From NCBI RefSeq assembly GCF_008642275.1, contig NZ_CP029189.1:6678001-6742000 (forward strand): a stretch of DNA of 64,000 nt. The letters run 5' to 3'. The notes beneath the pieces are model-generated. The model saw only the letters and a program-made list of their open reading frames with translations. It was not told the DNA's origin and made no database searches. Source of the DNA: Streptomyces venezuelae. Its GTDB lineage: Bacteria > Actinomycetota > Actinomycetes > Streptomycetales > Streptomycetaceae. How positions within the stretch are numbered: the first letter of the stretch is position 1; the number at the start of each line of letters is the position of its first letter. The position numbers were made by a program, and so were the translations under genes. Positions 19,886-29,293 of the stretch are shown one piece after another.

Positions 19886-21475
19886 TCAGAACGGCTGCGC
19901 CGCGTCCAGCAGGAGCGCCGGCAGATAGGGCGACGAGACCCGGACCCGCCAGCCCCGGCGGCGGGCATGGCAGACCAGGGCCAGGATGTCGAAGTCGACC
20001 GCGGCGTCCGCCCCGGCGCCGACGAGCCGGTCGCCCACCGAGTAGTAGTCGCGATGGGCCTCCAGCGCGTCCGCCAGGGCCAGGTTGAAGCTCTCCTCGT
20101 CACCCTCCACCAGCTGGGAGAAGAGCACCGCCGGGGACGGGGTGAACCCCCACTCCAGGATCCGCTCCACGTCGGATACCGCCCGGTCCGTGGCGGGCTC
20201 CGGGTCCTCCCCCCGCAGGTAGTCGTGCAGGGCCTGCCGGTACGAGGCGAAGGCGGAACGGTCCGCCTCCCGTGCGGTGGGGCCGCTGAGGACCAGCGGG
20301 GCGAGATCCGCACGGCTGCCGGTGATCAGGGCGCGCTGCACGGCCACGTGCCAGTTTCCGGGCCCGAGCGTGCGGTCCGACCGGGCGGCGGCCGCGGACC
20401 CGCCGCCCGCGCGTACGGCCTCGTACAGCTCGCGTACCAGGTACTCGGCGTGCCCGGCGGCCTCCGGCATCTCGGGGCGCTCGACCACCAGCGGGCCCGC
20501 TGCCAGTGCGGCGACGGCGTCCGCACGCCGCTCGCGCCCGTACGGCCCCACGCGCGGTGCCGGCTTCTCGAACCCGGTGACCAGCGCCCGCGGCAGGTAG
20601 CCGGACTCGACCGGAGGCGGCCAGCCCTCGCGGCGGTGGCCGAGCGCGGCCAGCGCCAGCGGCACCAGGGGCAGCAGGGTGCGCGGCTCGGCCCGCGGGT
20701 CCTCCAGACGCGAGTAGGGGAGCAGCAGTGCGGTCAGCTCGGCGCCGAAGGCCTCGCGGTCCCGGGCGGCCAGTGCGCGCAGGGCGCGCAGCGCACCGGT
20801 GGCGGGGTCGGCCGCGCCGGCCGTCCGGGCGTCCTCGGGCTCGTCGGCCGCGGCCCGTGCTCCGGCCCGGCGGTCGGCGACCCGGGCGAGTGCGGCATCC
20901 AGTGCGGCGAGCTTCTCCTGCGCGGAGGGCGGGAAGTTCTGGCCCTGGACGCCGAGGTCCCCGTTCACGTACGCGAGCAGACCGTTGATCAGTTCCACGG
21001 AGGGGAGCCCGGGCCCGCCGGCCCGCTGCGGGGTCGCGCGGGCGAAGGAGAAGGCCTCGCCGTGCCGTTCGGCCTTGCCGGCGAGAACCGCCACGCAGAA
21101 CGCGTCGATCCAGCGGGCCGCGGTGACCGCCTGGGGGTTCCCGTCGGCACCGCAGTCGTAGTCGCGGCCGAAGTTCACGTAGTTCAGGAAGATGTGGAAG
21201 GGAGCGGTCGGGTAGGCGGCGAACGACACGACGCCGGCCGCCGTTTCGGCCGCGTCGTCCAGGATCGCCTTCGCTTCCGGGGTGTCGAGGTCAGGGGTGA
21301 CCGCCGAGAGCGCGCCGAGACCGTCGAGGAAGGCCAGCGTGACGTCCCACCAGTCGTAGGCGTCGATCCTGCCGCCCCGGGACCTGGAATACACGTCCGA
21401 GATCATCCGGTTCGTGAAGTCCTCGCGCACCGCCGCCAGGGCGGCCTCGCTCACCCTGTGTCGTTCTATTCGCAT
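19886..21475 (-). CDS. Imm49-like immunity family protein
   Basis: A 529-residue cytoplasmic protein that I recognise as similar to the Streptomyces Imm49 family, named for polymorphic-toxin immunity. Supporting stretches are the N-terminal RIERHRVSEAAL, YDWWDVTLAFLD, SFAAYPTAPFHIFLNYVNFG and ARWIDAFCVAVLAGKAERHG. No toxin with a recognisable delivery domain is encoded beside it, so an immunity role is unproven; this family often occurs as orphans. The start ATG follows AGGGAG. Confidence in the family name is moderate. Confidence 0.6.
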   Translation of the reverse strand: MRIERHRVSEAALAAVREDFTNRMISDVYSRSRGGRIDAYDWWDVTLAFLDGLGALSAVTPDLDTPEAKAILDDAAETAAGVVSFAAYPTAPFHIFLNYVNFGRDYDCGADGNPQAVTAARWIDAFCVAVLAGKAERHGEAFSFARATPQRAGGPGLPSVELINGLLAYVNGDLGVQGQNFPPSAQEKLAALDAALARVADRRAGARAAADEPEDARTAGAADPATGALRALRALAARDREAFGAELTALLLPYSRLEDPRAEPRTLLPLVPLALAALGHRREGWPPPVESGYLPRALVTGFEKPAPRVGPYGRERRADAVAALAAGPLVVERPEMPEAAGHAEYLVRELYEAVRAGGGSAAAARSDRTLGPGNWHVAVQRALITGSRADLAPLVLSGPTAREADRSAFASYRQALHDYLRGEDPEPATDRAVSDVERILEWGFTPSPAVLFSQLVEGDEESFNLALADALEAHRDYYSVGDRLVGAGADAAVDFDILALVCHARRRGWRVRVSSPYLPALLLDAAQPF

Positions 21476-21602
21476 GCCCGCTACTCCCTGTGTCCGCCTA
21501 CGGGCCCCACCCTAGGAGATCACCAGGACGGTCCCGGCCAGGGACACGGCGGGTCAGGGCCCGGACGGCGGCCGCGAACGCGTCACCGTCCGGGGCCGCG
21601 TG

Positions 21603-22067
21603 CTACTGCCAGCCGTAGCGCTCGCGCAGCCGGTCCACGACCCGGTCGAAGCGGCCGCGGTCGAGCGCGCAGGCCTCGCGGCGCATCCCCGACTCGTGGA
21701 CCCGCAGCACCCGGTCCACGTCCACCCAGGACTCGCGCCCGGCACGGTCCCAGGGGCCCGTCCCGATCGGCACCCACTCCCGGTCGTGGTCGTGCCGCTT
21801 GCTCGACAGCTGCACGGCGAGCAGGGTCCGTCCGCCCGCCTCCCGGGCGACGACCAGCACGGGACGGTCCTTGCCGCGCCCGTCGTTCTCCTCGAAGGGG
21901 ACCCAGGTCCACACGATCTCGCCGGGATCGGGATCGCCGTCGGGGTCCGGGGCGTACTCGGTCCGCACGCGGCCGATGGCATGCGGATCGGCCTCCACGG
22001 TCGCGGTGTCGCCGCCCTGCCCGGGCTGCTCGATGTGGCCGTTGCTGTGGTGGGAAAGTGCTGTCAT
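21603..22067 (-). CDS. PemK/MazF-like protein, no visible antitoxin
   Basis: A 154-residue member of the PemK/MazF-type fold. GEIVWTWVPFEENDGRGKDRP and PVLVVAREAGGRTLLAVQLSSK match the N-terminal beta-strand and the RPVLVV segment of MazF-like ribonucleases, followed by EWVPIGTGPWD and SWVDVDRVLRV. The 40-residue N-terminal extension is rich in Gly and His. No small antitoxin gene is adjacent, so it may be a solitary regulator or RNase. The ATG at 22067 was chosen because upstream sequence lacks family similarity. Confidence 0.7.
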   Translation of the reverse strand: MTALSHHSNGHIEQPGQGGDTATVEADPHAIGRVRTEYAPDPDGDPDPGEIVWTWVPFEENDGRGKDRPVLVVAREAGGRTLLAVQLSSKRHDHDREWVPIGTGPWDRAGRESWVDVDRVLRVHESGMRREACALDRGRFDRVVDRLRERYGWQ

Positions 22068-22133
22068 CCGGGTGAGGCTACTGGCTGCCGAGGCCCGGGC
22101 GGAGGAGGCGGGCACACTCGCCCGCGCCGCTGT

Positions 22134-22796
22134 TCAGTCGGTGACCAGGGCCATGATGAGCCCGTCGTAGCCCTTGCTGCCGACGGTCTGCAGGGCGGTC
22201 GCGGTCAACCGCGGGTGCTCGGCGATGAGTTCGGTGAACCGGCGCACGCCTTGGACGCGCGGGTCGGAGCTGTCCTCGTCCACGACGGCGCCGTCGCGGA
22301 CGACGTTGTCCCCGATGATGACGCTGCCGGGCCGGGTCAGTTCGAGGGCCCACTTCAGGTACTCGGGGTTGGAGGGCTTGTCGGCGTCGATGAAGACGAG
22401 GTCGAACGGATCCTCACCGGTGAGGTCCGGCAGCAGGTCCACGGCGCGCCCGCGCCGGATCTCGACGACGTGGTCCAGTCCCGCCCGGGCGATGTTGGCG
22501 GCCGCGACCCCGGCGCACCGCTCGTCGACCTCCAGCGTGACCAGCCGGCCCCCGGCCGGGAGCGCGCGGGCCAGCCAGATGGTGCTGTAGCCGCCGAGGG
22601 TGCCGATCTCCAGGATGCGGCGGGCGCCACGGACGCGGGCGAGGAGGTTCAGCAGCTTGCCCTGGTTGGGGGCCACCTGGTGGGCGGGCAGGCCGGCGGT
22701 CTCGGTGGCGGCGGCCGCGGAGAGCAGGGCCTCGTCCTCCTCGACCAGCAGGCCGTCGAAGTAGTCGTCAACGGCCGTCCACGTCTGCTGAACCAT
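22134..22796 (-). CDS. SAM-dependent O-methyltransferase
   Basis: A 220-residue class I O-methyltransferase of the catechol/caffeoyl-CoA type (PF01596). The SAM-binding ILEIGTLGGYSTIWLAR near residue 60, the metal and substrate segment LVFIDADKPSNPEYLKWAL near residue 133, and IIGDNVVRDGAVVD are all present. GGAAGGGG lies upstream of the ATG. The substrate is unknown; no biosynthetic neighbours are apparent. Confidence 0.88.
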   Translation of the reverse strand: MVQQTWTAVDDYFDGLLVEEDEALLSAAAATETAGLPAHQVAPNQGKLLNLLARVRGARRILEIGTLGGYSTIWLARALPAGGRLVTLEVDERCAGVAAANIARAGLDHVVEIRRGRAVDLLPDLTGEDPFDLVFIDADKPSNPEYLKWALELTRPGSVIIGDNVVRDGAVVDEDSSDPRVQGVRRFTELIAEHPRLTATALQTVGSKGYDGLIMALVTD

Positions 22797-22848
22797 GGGC
22801 GCGTCGCCCCTTCCGATGATGTGGCACTGGATAGTTCCTTATGGGAAC

Positions 22849-24282
22849 TTACAGGAAGGGGAGGGCGGGCCGCTCCGGATCCCCCGGCCGCACCGCCGTC
22901 CAGCCCTCCGCCGCCTCCACCTGTGCGGCCAGGCCCAGCAGCAGCGGCTCCGAGTCGGCCGGGCCCAGCAGCTGGGCTCCCATCGGCAGTCCGCCGGCCG
23001 TCAGGCCCGCCGGAATGTTCACCCCCGGCCAGCCCAGCACGTTCCACGTCCATGCGTACGGGCAGGCGGCTATCATCGCCCGGTCCGTGGCCATGGCTCC
23101 CAGCCCGGCCAGGGCGCCGATCCGCAGCGCAGGAGTGGCCGTCGTCGGGGTCAGCACCACGTCGAAGCGGTCGAAGACCTCGCCGACCCGCCGCCGCAGG
23201 GCCGTCTCCGCCCGGCGGGAGGCGCGCAGGGCGAGCCCGCCCAGGACCCGGCCCGTCCGCACCGCCTCGTGCGTGCGCGGGTCCAGCAGCGCGGGATCGG
23301 GCACCCGCGCCACCCAGTCCCGTACGCCGCTGGTCGCGCGGGGTACGAAGGTCAGGCCGATCGGGCCGTAGCGCGGGTCCTCCGGGATCACCTCGTGGCC
23401 CAGTGACTCCAGCCGGCCGGCCAGCCGTTCCACGGCGGAACGGATCTCCGGGTCCAGGGACTTGGGCGTCGCCGTGAAGGCCATCGCGAAGGAGAGGGCG
23501 ATCCGCAGCCGGCGGGGCGTGCGGCGGGCCGCTTCGACGGCGGAGATCCGTGCCGGGCGGTGCAGGTCCTCGGGGTGCGGGCCGCTCGCGGCGTCCAGCA
23601 GGAGCGCCGCGTCGGCGACGCTGCGGGCCAGCACGCCGTTGACGGTGAGCCCGTGGAAGGACTCCGGCTCCGGCCAGGTGGAGATGCGCCCGCGCTGCGG
23701 TTTCACACCCACCAGATGGGTCCAAGCCGCGGGGATCCGGACCGAGCCGGCCCCGTCCGAGCCCAGGGCGGCCGGGACCAGGCCCGCCGCCACGGCGGCC
23801 GCCGAGCCGCCGGAGGAACCGCCGGGCGTGTAGGCCGGGTTCCACGGGTTGCGGGTCTGCCCGAAGGCCTCTCCCTCGGTGAAGGGCCACTGCCCCAGCT
23901 CCGGCGTCTGGGTCTTGCCGACGATCACGGCACCGGCCGCGCGCAGCCTTCGTACCGCCTCGCTGTCGGCGGTCTTCGGGGCGAAGGCCCCCGCGCAGCC
24001 GAAGGCCGTCGGCTCGCCGGTCACGTCCATGTCGTCCTTGACCGCCAGCGGTACGCCCAGCAGCGGCAGCCGCTCGCCCGCGGCCAGCCGCCGGTCCGCC
24101 GCCTCCGCCTCCGCGAGCGCGGCCTCGGCGCGTACGGTCCGGAAGGCGTTGAGCTCCGGCTGGGCGGCGGCGATCTTGCGCAGCGCGTCCTCGGTCAACC
24201 GCCTCGCGGACACGGTCCCTTCGGCGAGGGCGCCGGCCATGTCGACCAGGCCTGACACCGTCGGAACGGCTGTATCGGACAT
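22849..24282 (-). CDS. Amidase-signature family amidase
   Basis: A 477-residue amidase. The Ser-cisSer-Lys triad is visible: Lys in LLGVPLAVKDDMDV, the Gly/Ser-rich YTPGGSSGGSAAAVAAG with the cis-Ser, and the nucleophile Ser in GSDGAGSVRIPAAW. The start at MSDTAVPT follows GGGGAG; the open frame upstream of it is not conserved-looking. It is not GatA, because no gatB/gatC is nearby and the length is shorter. The substrate is unknown. Confidence 0.88.
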   Translation of the reverse strand: MSDTAVPTVSGLVDMAGALAEGTVSARRLTEDALRKIAAAQPELNAFRTVRAEAALAEAEAADRRLAAGERLPLLGVPLAVKDDMDVTGEPTAFGCAGAFAPKTADSEAVRRLRAAGAVIVGKTQTPELGQWPFTEGEAFGQTRNPWNPAYTPGGSSGGSAAAVAAGLVPAALGSDGAGSVRIPAAWTHLVGVKPQRGRISTWPEPESFHGLTVNGVLARSVADAALLLDAASGPHPEDLHRPARISAVEAARRTPRRLRIALSFAMAFTATPKSLDPEIRSAVERLAGRLESLGHEVIPEDPRYGPIGLTFVPRATSGVRDWVARVPDPALLDPRTHEAVRTGRVLGGLALRASRRAETALRRRVGEVFDRFDVVLTPTTATPALRIGALAGLGAMATDRAMIAACPYAWTWNVLGWPGVNIPAGLTAGGLPMGAQLLGPADSEPLLLGLAAQVEAAEGWTAVRPGDPERPALPFL

Positions 24283-24343
24283 CGCGTACCACTCCCCATT
24301 ACCGGTCGGTAGGAAGACCGTAACGGGGAGTGGGCGGGCAGTT

Positions 24344-25039
24344 CTAGAGCCAGCCCTCCAGGGAGGCCATGAACCCGTCGAAGTCGTCCCGGTGGATGGT
24401 GTGTCCGGCTCCGGCGACCGAACGCACCTCGAATCCACGGCTCTTGAGCAGCAGGCTCCGCTCGTCGTCGATCAGGACGCTCGGATCGGCGAGCTGGACG
24501 AGGGACGGAACCACCGCTGCGGAGGGCATCAGGTCGGTGCCGGCCAGCGGCGCGAGGCCCAGCGCGGTCCGCTCGTCCCAGAGGGCCAGGGTCTCCAGCT
24601 CGATGTCGACGTCCACCTCCTCCCAGCGCGGGTTCATCGCCCGGACCCGCTCCTTGGTCGCCGTCTTGAACTGGGCGAGCAGCTCGGGGCCGAAGCCGTC
24701 GGCCGGGGCGGCCAGATGGAACGCGGGGTCGGAGAACACCGCCCGGGCGGGCCGCAGCCGGTCCACCGCGAGCGACAGGGTCAGGCCGCCGAGGGAGTGG
24801 CCGATGGCGAGTTCGGCGCCGGCCGGGAGCGTCTCGACGACGTCGTCCGCGAAGAGCTCGGGGCTGTACTCGCCGCGGCCGCTGGCGCCGTGGCCGCGCA
24901 GGTCCACGGCGATGACCCGGTAGCCGTGGTCGGCGAGTGCGGGGCCGACCCGGCGCCAGGTCCGGTGGTCGGCCATCATGCCGTGGATCAGGAGGGCGAC
25001 ACGGTCGCCCTCGCCCCAGGTCTGGGTGTGCAGGTGCAC
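24344..25039 (-). CDS. Alpha/beta-fold hydrolase
   Basis: A 231-residue hydrolase with an oxyanion-hole motif LLIHGMMADHRTW, the nucleophile elbow AIGHSLGG, an acidic residue in VLIDDERSLL and the catalytic His in VAGAGHTIHRDD. The start is GTG. It lies 121 bases downstream of the MFS gene on the same strand and may share its LacI-controlled promoter. The substrate is unknown. Confidence 0.85.
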   Translation of the reverse strand: MHLHTQTWGEGDRVALLIHGMMADHRTWRRVGPALADHGYRVIAVDLRGHGASGRGEYSPELFADDVVETLPAGAELAIGHSLGGLTLSLAVDRLRPARAVFSDPAFHLAAPADGFGPELLAQFKTATKERVRAMNPRWEEVDVDIELETLALWDERTALGLAPLAGTDLMPSAAVVPSLVQLADPSVLIDDERSLLLKSRGFEVRSVAGAGHTIHRDDFDGFMASLEGWL

Positions 25040-25160
25040 GGTGTGTGCCTTTCTCGGGGGTGGATCTCGGTCGAGGTGTGGACGGTGTGGAGGCGGCGAG
25101 GGTGCGGAGGGCGCGGGCCGGCGGTGTGGGGAGCCGGTCGGGGCATCGGCCGCCGGCCGG

Positions 25161-26444
25161 TCAGCGCACGCTGCGGATGGGCTTCACCGCCAGGGCCCCC
25201 GCCACGGCCAGCGCGGCGGCGACGACGAACAGCGCGGTGTACCCGCCGCTGAGCGAGACGACCACCGAGGCGACGAACGGCGCGATGATCTGCGGACCGG
25301 CGTTGGCGATGTTGAGTACGCCCATGTCGCGTGCGGCGTCCTCGGCCCTGGGCAGCACCATCGTCACCAGGGCGGTGTCCACCGCCATGTAGCACCCGAA
25401 CGCCAGCCCGTTGACCACGGCGAAGGACAGCATCGCGGTCCAGCTGGCCGACACCGCCGGGATGGCGAGGGCGACGGCCGACAGCAGCGCCGAGGCGCCG
25501 ACGAGAAGCTTGCGGCGGTCGAACCGGTCCGACAGGTATCCGCCGACGACCGTGGAGACCACCATCGCCACGCTGGTCAGGGGCATCAGCACCGCCACCG
25601 CGGCCTCCGGCTTCATGTCACCGGGCAGCACGGTGTGGTCCTGCAGGATGTAGAGCTGGTAGCCGCTCACGGCGAAGTAGCCGAGGACCAGCAGCGCCCG
25701 CCCGATGAAGGCCCACCGGAAGTCGTGGTCGCGCAGCGCGCTCGTGAAGGCGGCGAGCTGGTCCTTGACGGGCATCGGGGCGCGGGCCGGGAGTCGCTGC
25801 TCGCGGCCGCAGGCGGTGAAGAGCACCGCCGCGCCCGCGACGAGTGCGCCGAAGACGAGGTATCCGGTGCGGTAGTCGTCGGAGAAGGCCGCCCCGATGA
25901 GGGCGCCGAGGGTGGAGCCGAAGGGCAGGCCGAGGCCGACGGCCGCGGAGGCCCTGCCGCGGGCGTCCACGGGTACCCGGTCGGGGACCACGGAGGTGAT
26001 GGCCGCCTGGTAGACGTTCATGACGGCCTGCCCGAGGCACCAGGCGATCGTGATCAGCAGGATCGTGTCGGCGAGCCCCAGCAGGAACATCGCGGGTACG
26101 GCCGCGAGTCCGCCGCCGAGGATCCAGGAGTTGCGCCGTCCGCTGCGGTCGGACAGGGCGCCGGCGACGGGGTTGAAGACCGTGGCGAAGATCGCTGAGA
26201 CCCCCGCGATCAGGCCGAAGTTCGCAACTTTGTTCGCCGGGTCGACGTCCTCGACCTGCAGGGCGAGCAGGACGCCGGCCACCCCGATGTACAGGGCGTA
26301 CATGGCGCTGTTGCCGACGAGCAGCAGGGGCAGCAGACCGCGCCGTGCGGGAGCGGGTCCGGGTCCGGGTCCGGGGCCGGTGAATGACCCCGGGGACGCG
26401 TCGGGGGTGGCGGCGGAGCCGGTGCCGGGGGAGGAAAGGGCCAC
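25161..26444 (-). CDS. MFS transporter, SLC45-like
   Basis: A 427-residue membrane transporter with about 12 hydrophobic segments. The conserved GALSDRSGRRNSW motif after TM2 is the major-facilitator A-motif, and a related YLSDRFDRRK follows TM8. The pattern resembles the sugar-transporting SLC45/glycoside-pentoside type. The GTG start follows CAGGAGG. A Gly/Pro-rich N-terminal tail (GPGPGPGPAPARR) precedes TM1. It is divergent from a LacI-family gene with a shared operator-like inverted repeat, suggesting sugar-inducible expression. Confidence 0.85.
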   Translation of the reverse strand: MALSSPGTGSAATPDASPGSFTGPGPGPGPAPARRGLLPLLLVGNSAMYALYIGVAGVLLALQVEDVDPANKVANFGLIAGVSAIFATVFNPVAGALSDRSGRRNSWILGGGLAAVPAMFLLGLADTILLITIAWCLGQAVMNVYQAAITSVVPDRVPVDARGRASAAVGLGLPFGSTLGALIGAAFSDDYRTGYLVFGALVAGAAVLFTACGREQRLPARAPMPVKDQLAAFTSALRDHDFRWAFIGRALLVLGYFAVSGYQLYILQDHTVLPGDMKPEAAVAVLMPLTSVAMVVSTVVGGYLSDRFDRRKLLVGASALLSAVALAIPAVSASWTAMLSFAVVNGLAFGCYMAVDTALVTMVLPRAEDAARDMGVLNIANAGPQIIAPFVASVVVSLSGGYTALFVVAAALAVAGALAVKPIRSVR

Positions 26445-26607
26445 GGTGCCCTCCTGGGCGGGTGCGAGCGGATGAGGGGAGAGGCAGGTGCGGCGGGGTG
26501 AGGGGTGCGCGCCGCCCTGTCGCGACGGCGGGGGTGCGACGGAGCGCGACAGGACGGCGGCACGACGGGGCACGGCGTCGACATCGGAGGTTGTGGGATG
26601 TGACGCC

Positions 26608-26640
26608 GTGGTTACACGTGTCAATGACTCGTGTAACCAC
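26608..26640. promoter_or_regulatory. LacI-type operator in divergent promoter region
   Basis: A perfect 11-bp inverted repeat, GTGGTTACACG and CGTGTAACCAC, is separated by 11 bases. The left half also contains the small palindrome ACACGTGT. The site lies between the divergent MFS (start 26444) and LacI-family (start 26709) genes, as expected for an autoregulating repressor. Confidence 0.75.
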
Positions 26641-26708
26641 TGTGTAGCATCCGTTTCCGGCCATCCGCTAGCCCTCGGACGCAATCGGTCTGGAAAGATG
26701 CCACGGCA

Positions 26709-27758
26709 ATGTCTCAGTCATCGAAAACGCCGAAGCCTGCCGCCCCGGCCACGGGATCGGCCGCTCCGTCGCCGCCCCCCGTTCCGACGAGCGCCGACGT
26801 GGCCCGCCTCGCCGGCGTCTCGCGCGCGACGGTCTCGTACGTGCTGAACAACGCGGAGGCCGTACGCATCAGCGAGCCGACGCGCCGCAGGGTCCGCGAG
26901 GCCGCCGAGGAACTCGGGTACGTCCCGCACGCCGCCGCCCGCAGCCTGCGCGCCGGACACACGCGGATCGTGCTGCTGCCCACCTCCCACGTGCCGGTCG
27001 GACCGCTCTACAGCACCTTCCTGAACGAACTCCAGTGGGCGCTGCGCCGCCTCGACTACACGGTGGTGCAGTACGGCAGCCTCGGACTCAGCGGGGACGA
27101 GGCCGTGCGGGCCTGGGCGGAACTGCGTCCGGTGGCCGTGATCTCCCTCGGCGAGATCACCCTCTCCGCACGCAACGTCGAGACCCTCAAGCGGGCCGGA
27201 GCGCGGGCGGTGATCACGATGGGGCCCGTCGGCGTGCCCGGGGCGCACGCGCTCGTGATGGACCAGCAGGAGGTGGGGCTCCGGGCCGCCGCCCATCTCG
27301 TGGAGCGCGGACGCGGGCGGATCGGTGTGGTCGTTCCCGAGGAGGAGGGCCTGGAGCTGTTCTCCGCACCCCGGCTCGCCGGCGCCCGGTCGGTGGCGGG
27401 TGCCGAGGTCACGGCCCTGCCCATGGCCTACTCCGAGGAATCGGCCGCGGCCCTCGCGGCCCGCTGGCGCGGGCTCGGACTGGACGCGGCGTTCGCGTAC
27501 AACGACGAGTACGCGATGCTGCTGATGCGCGCCCTCCAGGACGAGGGGCTCCGCGTTCCCGAGGACGTCGCCGTCATCGGCGCCGACGACCTGCTGATCG
27601 GGCGGCTGCTGCGGCCGCGGCTGAGCACCGTGCGACTGGAGATGCCGACCGGCGCCCATCTGGCCTCGCTGGTGGACCACGCGGTGCGCGAACCGTCGGA
27701 CGTCACGGAGCGGCACGATCTGATGGCGGCCGCCGCCGTCCACCGGGAGTCGACCTGA
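26709..27758 (+). CDS. LacI family transcriptional repressor
   Basis: A 349-residue regulator. After a 27-residue Pro/Ala tail comes the LacI HTH (TSADVARLAGVSRATVSYVL) and hinge ([16 protein letters not shown]). The C-terminal periplasmic-binding-protein-like domain binds a sugar effector. It probably controls the divergent MFS and hydrolase genes and itself through the 26608-26640 repeat. The inducing sugar cannot be read from the sequence. Confidence 0.9.
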   Translation: MSQSSKTPKPAAPATGSAAPSPPPVPTSADVARLAGVSRATVSYVLNNAEAVRISEPTRRRVREAAEELGYVPHAAARSLRAGHTRIVLLPTSHVPVGPLYSTFLNELQWALRRLDYTVVQYGSLGLSGDEAVRAWAELRPVAVISLGEITLSARNVETLKRAGARAVITMGPVGVPGAHALVMDQQEVGLRAAAHLVERGRGRIGVVVPEEEGLELFSAPRLAGARSVAGAEVTALPMAYSEESAAALAARWRGLGLDAAFAYNDEYAMLLMRALQDEGLRVPEDVAVIGADDLLIGRLLRPRLSTVRLEMPTGAHLASLVDHAVREPSDVTERHDLMAAAAVHREST

Positions 27759-27940
27759 CGAGGCCCGCACCCCGGGGTCCGGGCCGGACGCCGGTCGGCC
27801 TCCGGGGAGCCGTTGACAGGCGGTGACGTGCGGACGGAGACTGCGGGCGCGCCCCACCGGGCGTGCCCGGCGGCGTGCCCCGGTGTCCACACCGGCACCG
27901 ACGCGCCACCGCCCGTACGGATCCGCCCAGGAGAGACCCC

Positions 27941-29140
27941 ATGAGCATCCGCACCGTCCGCGACGTCTACGTCGTCGACGCCGTCCGCACTCCGATCGGC
28001 AAGTTCGGCGGCGCCCTCGCCGGGGTCCGGCCGGACGACCTGGCCGCGCACGTCGTGCGCGCGCTGGTGGAGCGTACGCCGGACCTGGATCCGGCCCGCA
28101 TCGACGACGTCGTCTTCGGTGACGCCAACGGCGCGGGCGAGGACAACCGGGACGTGGCCCGCATGGCGGTGCTGCTGGCCGGGCTGCCGGTGAGCGTCCC
28201 CGGGGTCACCGTCAACCGGCTCTGCGGATCCGGCCTCGAAGCCGTGATCCAGGCCGCCCGCGCCATCGCGCTCGGCGACGCCTCCGTGGCCATCGCGGGC
28301 GGGGTCGAGTCGATGAGCCGCGCCCCCTGGGTCGTGCAGAAGCCCGAGCGGTCCTTCCCGGCCGGGCACCAGCAGATGTGGTCCACCACCCTCGGCTGGC
28401 GCATGACCAACCCGCGGATGCCCGAGGAGTGGACCGGCTCGCTCGGCGAGGGGGCCGAACTCGTCGCGGACAAGCACGGCATCACCCGCGAGGCGCAGGA
28501 CGCCTTCGCCCTGGAGAGCCACCGCAAGGCGGCCGCCGCCTGGGCCGCCGGCCTGTACGACGACGAGGTCGTCCCGTACTCCGGTGCGGACCTGGTGCGG
28601 GACGAGTGCATCCGGGAGGGTTCCACGCCCGAGGCGCTGGCCCGTCTGAAGCCGGCCTTCCGGACGGACGGCACGGGTACGGTCACGGCCGGCAACGCCT
28701 CACCGCTCAACGACGGCGCGGCCGCACTGCTGCTGACCGACGAGGAGGGCCTGGCGGCCACCGGCCGGGAGCCGCTCGCCCGGATCAGTGCTTCCGCCGT
28801 CACCGGCATCGAACCCCAGCTGTTCGGCCTGGGACCGGTGGACGCCGTCCAGCGGGCGCTCGCCAAGTCCGGCCGCGGGCTCGCCGACCTGACCGCCTTC
28901 GAACTGAACGAGGCTTTCGCCGCCCAGGCGTTGGGCTGCCTGGCGGCCTGGCCGGAGCTCGACCCGGCCGTGGTCAACCCGCGGGGCGGCGCCATCGCCA
29001 TCGGCCATCCGCTCGGCGCCTCGGGCGCCCGCCTGGCCGGTTCGGTCGCGCACCAGCTGGCGGCCGCGGGTTCCGGCACCGGCATGGCGGCCCTGTGCAT
29101 CGGGGTCGGGCAGGGCATCGCCCTCGTCCTGGAGCGCTGA
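27941..29140 (+). CDS. Thiolase (acetyl-CoA acetyltransferase / beta-ketoadipyl-CoA thiolase-like)
   Basis: A 399-residue degradative-type thiolase. The nucleophile is the Cys in NRLCGSGLEAV near residue 92, followed by a GGVESMSRAPWV loop, NEAFAAQ (His replaced by the family's NEAF), GGAIAIGHPLGASGARL with the active-site His, and the second Cys in ALCIGVGQG. The N-terminus VYVVDAVRTPIGKFGGALAG resembles PcaF, but no other beta-ketoadipate genes are near, so the specificity is open. AGGAGAG precedes the ATG. Confidence 0.92.
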   Translation: MSIRTVRDVYVVDAVRTPIGKFGGALAGVRPDDLAAHVVRALVERTPDLDPARIDDVVFGDANGAGEDNRDVARMAVLLAGLPVSVPGVTVNRLCGSGLEAVIQAARAIALGDASVAIAGGVESMSRAPWVVQKPERSFPAGHQQMWSTTLGWRMTNPRMPEEWTGSLGEGAELVADKHGITREAQDAFALESHRKAAAAWAAGLYDDEVVPYSGADLVRDECIREGSTPEALARLKPAFRTDGTGTVTAGNASPLNDGAAALLLTDEEGLAATGREPLARISASAVTGIEPQLFGLGPVDAVQRALAKSGRGLADLTAFELNEAFAAQALGCLAAWPELDPAVVNPRGGAIAIGHPLGASGARLAGSVAHQLAAAGSGTGMAALCIGVGQGIALVLER

Positions 29141-29293
29141 CCCGGACCGGTGCGGCGCGCGGGCGTCGATCGTTTCCGGTCACCGCGAGGCGTCAACTGC
29201 CCAATAACTGAACAGATGTGGAGCCTCCGGTCTGGCACGATGGCGCGTGCTGCCGCCCCCCGCCCCGCCCATCCCCACCGGAGGCCCCGCGCC

